The translations under genes were made by a program, and so were the position numbers. Shown here piece by piece: positions 41,601-53,600 of a stretch of DNA of 64,000 bases. Below the pieces are notes generated by a model that had not been told where the DNA came from, did not search any database, and saw only the letters and a program-made list of their open reading frames with translations. Numbering within the stretch: position 1 is the first letter of the stretch; each line of letters opens with the position of its first letter. Source of the stretch: Arcuatula senhousia (taxonomy: Eukaryota; Mollusca; Bivalvia; Mytilida; Mytilidae); contig OZ020306.1 in NCBI GenBank assembly GCA_963971305.1, positions 65,321,022 through 65,385,021 on the forward strand, given 5' to 3'.

Positions 41601-44600
41601 ATTAGAATGACATGGATTGTGGGTATGGCAGGACTCTTTGAGAGTCTCGGGATAGTCTCTATATGTTGTCTGACGGTAAGTATTCATGGTGTGTTACTGT
41701 TTATTAGAATGACATGGATTGTGGGTGTGGCAGGACTCTTCGAGAGTCTTGGGATAGTCTCTATATGCTGTCTGACGGTAAGTATTCATGGTGTGTTACT
41801 GTTTATTAGAATGACATGGATTGTGGGTATGGCAGGACTCTTCGAGAGTCTTGGGATAGTCTCTATATGCTGTCTGACAGTAAGTATTTATGGTGTCCTA
41901 CTGTTTATTAGAATGACATGGATCATGGGTATGGCAGGACTCTTCGAGAGTCTTGGGATAGTCTCTATATGCTGTCTGACGGTAAGTATACATGGTGTGT
42001 TACTGTTTATTAGAATGACATGGATTGTTGGTATGGCAGGACTCTTTGAGAGTCTTGGGATAGTCTCTATATGCTGTCTGACGGTAAGTATTTATGGTGT
42101 CCTACTGTTTATTAGAATGACATGGATCATGGGTATGGCAGGACTCTTCGAGAGTCTTGGGATAGTCTCTATATGCTGTCTGACGGTAAGTATTCATGGT
42201 GTGTTACTGTTTATTAGAATGACATGGATCTTGGGTATGGCAGGACTCTTTGAGAGTCTCGGGATAGTCTCTATATGCTGTTTGACGGTAAGTATTCATG
42301 GTGTGTTACTGTTTATTAGAATGACATGGATCGAGGGTATGGCAGGACTCTTTGAGAGTCTCGGGATAGTCTCTATATGTTGTCTGACGGTAAGTATTCA
42401 TGGTGTGTTACTGTTTATTAGAATGACATGGATTGTGGGTATGGCAGGACTCTTCGAGAGTCTTGGGATAGTCTCTATATGTTGTCTGACGGTAAGTATT
42501 CATGGTGTGTTACTGTTTATTAGAATGACATGGATTGTGGGTATGGCAGGACTCTTCGAGAGTCTTGGGATAGTCTCTATATGCTGTCTGACGGTAAGTA
42601 TTCATGGTGTGTTACTGTTCATTAGAATGACATGGATTGTGGGTATGGCAGGACTCTTTGAGAGTCTTGGGATAGTCTCTATATGCTGTCTGACGGTAAG
42701 TATTCATGGTGTGTTACTGTTTATTAGAATGACATGGATCGTGGGTATGGCAGGACTCTTTGAGAGTCTTGGGATAGTCTCTATATGTTGTCTGACGGTA
42801 AGTATTCATGGTGTGTTACTGTTTATTAGAATGACATGGATCGTGGGTATGGCAGGACTCTTTGAGAGTCTTGGGATAGTCTCTATATGTTGTCTGACTG
42901 TAAGTATTCATGGTGTGTTACTGTTCATTAGAATGACATGGATTGTGGGTATGGCAGGACTCTTTGAGAGTCTTGGGATAGTCTCTATATGCTGTCTGAC
43001 TGTAAGTATTCATGGTGTGTTACTGTTTATTAGAATGACATGGATTGTGGGTATGGCAGGACTCTTCGAGAGTCTTGGGATAGTCTCTATATGTTGTCTG
43101 ACGGTAAGTATTCATGGTGTGTTACTGTTTATTAGAATGACATGGATTGTGGGTATGGCAGGACTCTTCGAGAGTCTTGGGATAGTCTCTATATGTTGTC
43201 TGACAGTAAGTATTCATGATGTGTTACTGTTTATTAGAATGACATGGATTGTGGGTATGGCAGGACTCTTTGAGAGTCTTGGGATAGTCTCTATATGCTG
43301 TTTGACGGTAAGTATTCATGGTGTGTTACTGTTTATTAGAATGACATGGATTGTGGGTATGGCAGGACTCTTCGAGAGTCTTGGGATAGTCTCTATATGC
43401 TGTCTGACGGTAAGTATTCATGGTGTGTTACTGTTTATTAGAATGACATGGATCGTGGGTATGGCAGGACTCTTCGAGAGTCTTGGGATAGTCTCTATAT
43501 GCTGTTTGACGGTAAGTATTCATGGTGTGTTACTGTTTATTAGAATGACATGGATCGTGGGTATGGCAGGACTCTTTTAGAGTCTCGGGATAGTCTCTAT
43601 ATGCTGTTTGACGGTAAGTATTCATGGTGTGTTACTGTTTATTAGAATGACATGGATTGTGGGTATGGCAGGACTCTTCGAGAGTCTTGGGATAGTCTCT
43701 ATATCCTGTCTGACTGTAAGTATTCATGGTGTGTTACTGTTTATTAGAATGACATGGATCGTTGGTATGGCAGGACTCTTTGAGAGTCTTGGGATAGTCT
43801 CTATATGTTGTCTGACGGTAAGTATTCATGATGTGTTACTGTTTATTAGAATGACATGGATTGTGGGTATGGCAGGACTCTTCGAGAGTCTTGGGATAGT
43901 CTCTATATGCTGTTTGACGGTAAGTATTCATGGTGTCTTACTGTTTATTAGAATGACATGGATTGTGGGTATGGCAGGACTCTTTGAGAGTCTTGGGATA
44001 GTCTCTATATGTTGTCTGACTGTAAGTATTCATGGTGTGTTACTGTTTATTAGAATGACATGGATTGTGGGTATGGCAGGACTCTTCGAGAGTCTTGGGA
44101 TAGTCTCTATATGTTGTCTGACGGTAAGTATTCATGGTGTGTTACTGTTTATTAGAATGACATGGATCGTGGGTATGGCAGGACTCTTTGAGAGTCTTGG
44201 GATAGTCTCTATATGTTGTCTGACTGTAAGTATTCATGGTGTGTTACTGTTTATTAGAATGACATGGATTGTGGGTATGGCAGGACTCTTTGAGAGTCTC
44301 GGGATAGTCTCTATATGCTGTCTGACGGTAAGTATTCATGGTGTCTTACTGTTTATTAGAATGACATGGATTGTGGGTATGGCAGGACTCTTCGAGAGTC
44401 TTGGGATAGTCTCTATATGCTGTCTGACGGTAAGTATTCATGGTGTGTTACTGTTTATTAGAATGACATGGATCGTGGGTATGGCAGGACTCTTTGAGAG
44501 TCTTGGGATAGTCTCTATATGCTGTCTGACGGTAAGTATTTATGGTGTGTTACTGTTTATTAGAATGACATGGATTGTGGGTATGGCAGGACTCTTTGAG

Positions 44601-47600
44601 AGTCTTGGGATAGTCTCTATATGCTGTCTGACGGTAAGTATTCATGGTGTGTTACTGTTTATTAGAATGACATGGATAGTGGGCATGGCAGGACTCTTCG
44701 AGAGTCTTGGGATAGTCTCTATATGTTGTCTGACGGTAAGTATTTATGGTGTGTTACTGTTTATTAGAATGACATGGATCATGGGTATGGCAGGACTCTT
44801 CGAGAGTCTTGGGATAGTCTCTATATGCTGTCTGACGGTAAGTATTCATGGTGTGTTACTGTTTATTAGAATGACATGGATAGTGGGTATGGCAGGACTC
44901 TTTGAGAGTCTTGGGATAGTCTCTATATGCTGTCTGACGGTAAGTATTCATGGTGTGTTACTGTTTATTAGAATGACATGGATTGTGGGTATGGCAGGAC
45001 TCTTTGAGAGTCTTGGGATAGTCTCTATATGCTGTCTGACGGTAAGTATTCATGGTGTCCTACTGTTTATTAGAATGACATGGATTGTGGGTATGGCAGG
45101 ACTCTTTGAGAGTCTTGGGATAGTCTCTATATGCTGTCTGACGGTAAGTATTCATGGTGTGTTACTGTTCATTAGAATGACATGGATTGTGGGTATGGCA
45201 GGACTCTTTGAGAGTCTTGGGATAGTCTCTATATGCTGTCTGACGGTAAGTATTCATGGTGTGTTACTGTTTATTAGAATGACATGGATTGTGGGTATGG
45301 CAGGACTCTTTGAGAGTCTTGGGATAGTCTCTATATGCTGTTTGACTGTAAGTATTCATGGTGTGTTACTGTTTATTAGAATGACATGGATTGTGGGTAT
45401 GGCAGGACTCTTTGAGAGTCTTGGGATAGTCTCTATATGCTGTCTGACGGTAAGTATTCATGGTGTGTTACTGTTTATTAGAATGACATGGATTGTGGGT
45501 ATGGCAGGACTCTTTGAGAGTCTTGGGATAGTCTCTATATGCTGTCTGACAGTAAGTATTCATGGTGTGTTACTGTTTATTAGAATGACATGGATTGTGG
45601 GTATGGCAGGACTCTTTGAGAGTCTTGGGATAGTCTCTATATGCTGTCTGACAGTAAGTATTCATGGTGTGTTACTGTTTATTAGAATGACATGGATTGT
45701 GGGTATGGCAGGACTCTTCGAGAGTCTTGGGATAGTCTCTATATGTTGTCTGACTGTAAGTATTCATGGTGTGTTACTGTTTATTAGAATGACATGGATT
45801 GTGGGTATGGCAGGACTCTTCGAGAGTCTTGGGATAGTCTCTATATGCTGTTTGACTGTAAGTATTCATGGTGTGTTACTGTTTATTAGAATGACATGGA
45901 TTGTGGGTATGGCAGGACTCTTTGAGAGTCTTGGGATAGTCTCTATATGCTGTCTGACGGTAAGTATTCATGGTGTGTTACTGTTTATTAGAATGACATG
46001 GATAGTGGGTATGGCAGGACTCTTTGAGAGTCTCGGGATAGTCTCTATATGTTGTCTGACTGTAAGTATTCATGGTGTGTTACTGTTTATTAGAATGACA
46101 TGGATAGTGGGTATGGCAGGACTCTTTGAGAGTCTTGGGATAGTCTCTATATGTTGTCTGACTGTAAGTATTCATGGTGTGTTACTGTTCATTAGAATGA
46201 CATGGATTGTGGGTATGGCAGGACTCTTTGAGAGTCTTGGGATAGTCTCTATATGTTGTCTGACGGTAAGTATTCATGGTGTGTTACTGTTTATTAGAAT
46301 GACATGGATTGTGGGTATGGCAGGACTCTTTGAGAGTCTTGGGATAGTCTCTATATGCTGTCTGACGGTAAGTATTCATGGTGTGTTACTGTTTATTAGA
46401 ATGACATGGATCATGGGTATGGCAGGACTCTTTGAGAGTCTTGGGATAGTCTCTATATGCTGTTTGACGGTAAGTATTCATGGTGTGTTACTGTTTATTA
46501 GAATGACATGGATTGTGGGTATGGCAGGACTCTTTGAGAGTCTTGGGATAGTCTCTATATGCTGTCTGACTGTAAGTATTCATGGTGTGTTACTGTTTAT
46601 TAGAATGACATGGATTGTGGGTATGGCAGGACTCTTCGAGAGTCTTGGGATAGTCTCTATATGCTGTCTGACGGTAAGTATTCATGGTGTGTTACTGTTT
46701 ATTAGAATGACATGGATAGTGGGTATGGCAGGACTCTTTGAGAGTCTTGGGATAGTCTCTATATGTTGTCTGACTGTAAGTATTCATGGTGTGTTACTGT
46801 TTATTAGAATGACATGGATAGTGGGTATGGCAGGACTCTTTGAGAGTCTTGGGATAGTCTCTATATGTTGTCTGACTGTAAGTATTCATGGTGTGTTACT
46901 GTTCATTAGAATGACATGGATTGTGGGTATGGCAGGACTCTTCGAGAGTCTTGGGATAGTCTCTATATGCTGTCTGACGGTAAGTATTCATGGTGTGTTA
47001 CTGTTCATTAGAATGACATGGATTGTGGGTATGGCAGGACTCTTTGAGAGTCTTGGGATAGTCTCTATATGCTGTCTGACGGTAAGTATTCATGGTGTCC
47101 TACTGTTTATTAGAATGACATGGATTGTGGGCATGGCAGGACTCTTCGAGAGTCTCGGGATAGTCTCTATATGCTGTCTGACTGTAAGTATTCATGGTGT
47201 GTTACTGTTTATTAGAATGACATGGATTGTGGGTATGGCAGGACTCTTTGAGAGTCTCGGGATAGTCTCTATATGCTGTCTGACGGTAAGTATTCATGGT
47301 GTGTTACTGTTTATTAGAATGACATGGATCGTGGGTATGGCAGGACTCTTTGAGAGTCTCGGGATAGTCTCTATATGTTGTCTGACGGTAAGTATTCATG
47401 GTGTGTTACTGTTTATTAGAATGACATGGTTTGTGGGTATGGCAGGACTCTTTGAGAGTCTTGGGATAGTCTCTATATGCTGTCTGACGGTAAGTATTCA
47501 TGGTGTCCTACTGTTTATTAGAATGACATGGATTGTGGGTATGGCAGGACTCTTCGAGAGTCTCGGGATAGTCTCTATATGTTGTCTGACGGTAAGTATA

Positions 47601-50600
47601 CATGGTGTGTTACTGTTTATTAGAATGACATGGATTGTGGGTATGGCAGGACTCTTTGAGAGTCTTGGGATAGTCTCTATATGTTGTCTGACGGTAAGTA
47701 TTCATGGTGTGTTACTGTTTATTAGAATGACATGGATTGTGGGTATGGCAGGACTCTTTGAGAGTCTTGGGATAGTCTCTATATGTTGTCTGACGGTAAG
47801 TATTCATGGTGTGTTACTGTTTATTAGAATGACATGGATTGTGGGTATGGCAGGACTCTTCGAGAGTCTTGGGATAGTCTCTATATGCTGTTTGACGGTA
47901 AGTATTCATGGTGTGTTACTGTTTATTAGAATGACATGGATTGTTGGTATGGCAGGACTCTTTGAGAGTCTTGGGATAGTCTCTATATGCTGTCTGACGG
48001 TAAGTATTCATGGTGTCCTACTGTTTATTAGAATGACATGGATTGTGGGTATGGCAGTACTCTTTGAGAGTCTTGGGATAGTCTCTATATGTTGTCTGAC
48101 GGTAAGTATTCATGATGTGTTACTGTTTATTAGAATGACATGGATCGTGGGTATGGCAGGACTCTTCGAGAGTCTTGGGATAGTCTCTATATGCTGTCTG
48201 ACGGTAAGTATTCATGGTGTGTTACTGTTTATTAGAATGACATGGATTGTGGGTATGGCAGGACTCTTTGAGAGTCTCGGGATAGTCTCTATATGCTGTC
48301 TGACGGTAAGTATTCATGGTGTGTTACTGTTTATTAGAATGACATGGATTGTTGGTATTTCAGGACTCTTTGAGAGTCTTGGGATAGTCTCTATATGCTG
48401 TCTGACGGTAAGTATTCATGGTGTGTTACTGTTTATTAGAATGACATGGATAGTGGGTATGGCAGGACTCTTTGAGAGTCTTGGGATAGTCTCTATATGC
48501 TGTCTGACGGTAAGTATTCATGGTGTGTTACTGTTTATTAGAATGACATGGATTGTGGGTATGGCAGGACTCTTTGAGAGTCTTGGGATAGTCTCTATAT
48601 GTTGTCTGACTGTAAGTATTCATGGTGTGTTACTGTTTATTAGAATGACATGGATTGTGGGTATGGCAGGACTCTTTGAGAGTCTCGGGATAGTCTCCAT
48701 ATGCTGTCTGACGGTAAGTATTCATGGTGTGTTACTGTTTATTAGAATGACATGGATGGTGGGTATGGCAGGACTCTTTGAGAGTCTTGGGATAGTCTCT
48801 ATATGCTGTCTGACGGTAAGTATTTATGGTGTGTTACTGTTTATTAGAATGACATGGATTGTGGGTATGGCAGGACTCTTTGAGAGTCTTGGGATAGTCT
48901 CTATATGCTGTCTGACTGTAAGTATTCATGGTGTGTTACTGTTTATTAGAATGACATGGATCATGGGTATGGCAGGACTCTTCGAGAGTCTTGGGATAGT
49001 CTCTATATGCTGTCTGACGGTAAGTATTCATGGTGTGTTACTGTTTATTAGAATGACATGGATTGTGGGTATGGCAGGACTCTTTGAGAGTCTTGGGATA
49101 GTCTCTATATGTTGTTTGACGGTAAGTATTCATGGTGTGTTACTGTTTATTAGAATGACATGGATTGTGGGTATGGCAGGACTCTTCGAGAGTCTTGGGA
49201 TAGTCTCTATATGCTGTTTGACGGTAAGTATTCATGGTGTGTTACTGTTTATTAGAATGACATGGATTGTGGGTATGGCAGGACTCTTTGAGAGTCTCGG
49301 GATAGTCTCTATATGCTGTCTGACTGTAAGTATTCATGGTGTGTTACTGTTTATTAGAATGACATGGATTGTGGGTATGGCAGGACTCTTTGAGAGTCTT
49401 GGGATAGTCTCTATATGCTGTCTGACTGTAAGTATTCATGGTGTGTTACTGTTCATTAGAATGACATGGATTGTGGGTATGGCAGGACTCTTTGAGAGTC
49501 TTGGGATAGTCTCTATATGCTGTTTGACGGTAAGTATTCATGGTGTGTTACTGTTTATTAGAATGACATGGATTGTGGGTATGGCAGGACTCTTTGAGAG
49601 TCTCGGGATAGTCTCTATATGCTGTCTGACGGTAAGTATTCATGGTGTGTTACTGTTTATTAGAATGACATGGATTGTGGGTATGGCAGGACTCTTTGAG
49701 AGTCTTGGGATAGTCTCTATATGCTGTTTGACGGTAAGTATTCATGGTGTGTTACTGTTTATTAGAATGACATGGATTGTGGGTATGGCAGGACTCTTTG
49801 AGAGTCTTGGGATAGTCTCTATATGTTGTCTGACTGTAAGTATTCATGGTGTGTTACTGTTTATTAGAATGACATGGATCATGGGTATGGCAGGACTCTT
49901 CGAGAGTCTTGGGATAGTCTCTATATGCTGTTTGACGGTAAGTATTCATGGTGTGTTACTGTTTATTAGAATGACATGGATTGTGGGTATGGCAGGACTC
50001 TTTGAGAGTCTTGGGATAGTCTCTATATGTTGTCTGACTGTAAGTATTCATGGTGTGTTACTGTTTATTAGAATGACATGGATCATGGGTATGGCAGGAC
50101 TCTTCGAGAGTCTTGGGATAGTCTCTATATGCTGTTTGACTGTAAGTATTCATGGTGTGTTACTGTTTATTAGAATGACATGGATTGTGGGTATGGCAGG
50201 ACTCTTCGAGAGTCTTGGGATAGTCTCTATATGCTGTCTGACGGTAAGTATTCATGGTGTGTTACTGTTTATTAGAATGACATGGATCATGGGTATGGCA
50301 GGACTCTTCGAGAGTCTTGGGATAGTCTCTATATGCTGTTTGACTGTAAGTATTCATGGTGTGTTACTGTTTATTAGAATGACATGGATTGTGGGTATGG
50401 CAGGACTCTTCGAGAGTCTGGGGATAGTCTCTATATGCTGTCTGACGGTAAGTATTTATGGTGTGTTACTGTTCATTAGAATGACATGGATCATGGGTAT
50501 GGCAGGACTCTTCGAGAGTCTTGGGATAGTCTCTATATGCTGTCTGACAGTAAGTATTCATGATGTGTTACTGTTTATTAGAATGACATGGATCATGGGT

Positions 50601-53600
50601 ATGGCAGGACTCTTCGAGAGTCTTGGGATAGTCTCTATATGCTGTTTGACGGTAAGTATTCATGGTGTGTTACTGTTTATTAGAATGACATGGATTGTGG
50701 GTATGGCAGGACTCTTTGAGAGTCTTGGGATAGTCTCTATATGTTGTCTGACTGTAAGTATTCATGGTGTGTTACTGTTTATTAGAATGACATGGATTGT
50801 GGGTATGGCAGGACTCTTCGAGAGTCTCGGGATAGTCTCTATATGCTGTCTGACTGTAAGTATTCATGGTGTGTTACTGTTTATTAGAATGACATGGATT
50901 GTGGGTATGGCAGGACTCTTCGAGAGTCTTGGGATAGTCTCTATATGTTGTCTGACGGTAAGTATTCATGGTGTGTTACTGTTCATTAGAATGACATGGA
51001 TTGTGGGTATGGCAGGACTCTTCGAGAGTCTTGGGATAGTCTCTATATGTTGTCTGACGGTAAGTATACATGGTGTGTTACTGTTTATTAGAATGACATG
51101 GATTGTGGGTATGGCAGGACTCTTCGAGAGTCTTGGGATAGTCTCTATATGTTGTCTGACGGTAAGTATTCATGGTGTGTTACTGTTTATTAGAATGACA
51201 TGGATTGTGGGTATGGCAGGACTCTTTGAGAGTCTCGGGATAGTCTCTATATGTTGTCTGACGGTAAGTATTCATGGTGTTACTGTTTATTAGAATGACA
51301 TGGATGGTGGGTATGGCAGGACTCTTCGAGAGTCTTGGGATAGTCTCTATATGCTGTCTGACGGTAAGTATTCATGGTGTGTTACTGTTTATTAGAATGA
51401 CATGGATTGTGGGTATGGCAGGACTCTTCGAGAGTCTTGGGATAGTCTCTATATGCTGTCTGACGGTAAGTATTCATGGTGTGTTACTGTTTATTAGAAT
51501 GACATGGATTGTGGGCATGGCAGGACTCTTTGAGAGTCTTGGGATAGTCTCTATATGTTGTCTGACGGTAAGTATTCATGGTGTGTTACTGTTTATTAGA
51601 ATGACATGGATCGTTGGTATGGCAGGACTCTTTGAGAGTCTTGGGATAGTCTCTATATGTTGTCTGACGGTAAGTATTCATGGTGTGTTACTGTTTATTA
51701 GAATGACATGGATCATGGGTATGGCAGGACTCGGGATAGTCTCTATATGCTGTCTGACAGTAAGTATTTACTCAAAAAGTTATTTTCCTGCTACAATGTA
51801 TAAGATGATAATATGGCTGACATTTTTGGCTCTCTTTGCCTTTTAACCCCAAAATTGAAAGGCCTCATAAGCTTTGAAGTGTGTAAGTATGAATTTCTAT
51901 CAAGGAGTTTAAAAGTAATGCTCCCACACGAATCTGGATAGAGAGGAAGCTATTAAGTCCTTAGGTTATTCCAGAAAATTGGAAAAAAAAATATGGCCTT
52001 ATAAGTTAAATATTACAGGTCTCTGAGTTGAAATCATTTTATGCCATTATAAAGAATGTTTTAAACATCAACATTTTGTTTTGATTTAATATATTCTCCT
52101 TGCTGCTCAACAGTAGATAAGTTTATATATTCAAAATTATAAGTAGAGTTTATATATAATAATTATTATTATTTACTAAGTGACTCCTTTCCCTCTCACT
52201 GCAGCAATGCAGTAAATGAAATAACAGATAAAGAAAAGCAGATAAGATTTTGTTTCATCTATTACTTCAATACCCAGTTGCAAAATCTAATATCAAATAT
52301 TCCAATCGTACAAACAAACATTAGACATGATGATGCATTCAATAAATAAAATGTAGTCTCGTAGTTTCTTATGATGTGAAGTTGATTTGATTTCAAGAAG
52401 ATGTAATAACTCTTTCTGTAAGAATGAAGAGATATTGTTTTGCCGAGGATCGTTTTTAACATCTCTCTCTATTCTAATGATATATTACAAGCAATATTAG
52501 ATTTGACTTAAGCACCATGTTTCATTTCTTGGTGTTGCCTCTGGGGGTTTGAGTATTGCTTCAATTGACATGGAGCATTACAAGTTTTCTACATTTGTTC
52601 AATATTTGTTGTGCAGTTCTGATATCTTTATGATTACATGTTGCTGTTTTTATGCAGTTATTTGTTTACAATAACCAAACCTATCATGGTAATATTAATA
52701 TTTCCCAACTGGAATGATCAATTACAAATGTCTAAGTAGTAACAATTGATTGGAGATCACAATGGTCTTGACTTGGGTCCAGTCAATTAGAAAAGAAAAT
52801 GGTTTGTTGAACCAGGTTTTATGGCACAAATCTCACTTTTCAATTTTGTTCTTGGGGTTCTGTACGTAGTAACCAGAATTTTAAGCATTTAGAAACATGT
52901 TTAATTTATCCAAAAAATTGAAGTCAGTTCGGACTCGATCCCTTGGACATTTTTTCCTGTAAAAGCCCTGATCTAAAATCATAAGAGAGGCATTTTGTTG
53001 TGTTAGAATTAGTTGTCATGTGTTCTTCTTATAATGAACTTTACAGTATTGCCTTATTTTATTCACAAGGTTGGAGGCCATGGCCTAATTTTTATGGTCT
53101 TTTAGGCATGATTTTAATGAAGAAGCCTGAAATAATTGACCTGTTACCAACACAATCTTAAAATTGAGTAATAACCTAAAGAAAAAATAATAAATATTCT
53201 CTTTTTTACCATAACATCACTCTATTGATAAAGTACTTATGTTTGCTTTACAATTTGTTTGCCTTTTTCAGACCATGTTGACAGCCATATCTATGAGTGC
53301 TATAGCTACAAATGGTGTGGTCCCTGCAGGAGGGTCCTACTTTATGATATCTAGAGCCCTAGGGCCCGAGTTTGGAGGAGCAGTGGGGACCCTGTTTTAT
53401 CTTGGGACTACAGTGGCGTCCTCTATGTATATCATTGGTTCTGTAGAGATTTTATTGGTAAGGTTGACCATGTACTGTATAACTCGTAATTGTTGCAGAT
53501 TAGAATGAAACTTCTGTGATTTTATTTTTGCAGATTTTAATTTTTGTAGTTTTGCATCTTTATTTACACATACCAAAAGACTGACCATTAGCTCCATACT

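Larger units (their letters stand above)
31493..51770 (+). repeat. Array 1: 199-copy, 102-bp coding minisatellite spanning the E4 splice donor
   Basis: Each unit is about 87 bases of the 3' end of E4 plus GTAAGTATTCATGGT-like intron start, fused back to TGTTACTGTTTATTAGAATG. The first donor is at 31584 and the last at 51760, a distance of 20176. Adding back four 2-base deletions (near 34556, 37307, 37408, 51278) and the 12-base deletion in the last unit gives 20196, exactly 198 x 102, hence 199 donors. The unit is 34 codons and reads as TM1/half TM2 again and again. In-frame stops occur at 33960, 34062, 34164, 34606, 34912, 36544, 38226, 38328, 38850, 39768 and 43578. I saw no copy with a changed GTAAGT. 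The right end keeps normal intron sequence (GTAAGTATTTACTC). Units with TATTTATGG look like the ancestral junction, because they match the real intron one base further. Confidence 0.97.

Noticed and set aside
43608..51293. A 2561-codon open frame as a giant separate protein
   Set aside because: It is an internal part of array 1 between a nonsense unit and a frame slip. There is no promoter or start signal, and each unit is a copy of KCC exon E4.
31493..51770. CRISPR array or bacterial repeat
   Set aside because: No spacers: the whole 102-base unit is conserved and coding, and the context is an intron-rich animal gene.
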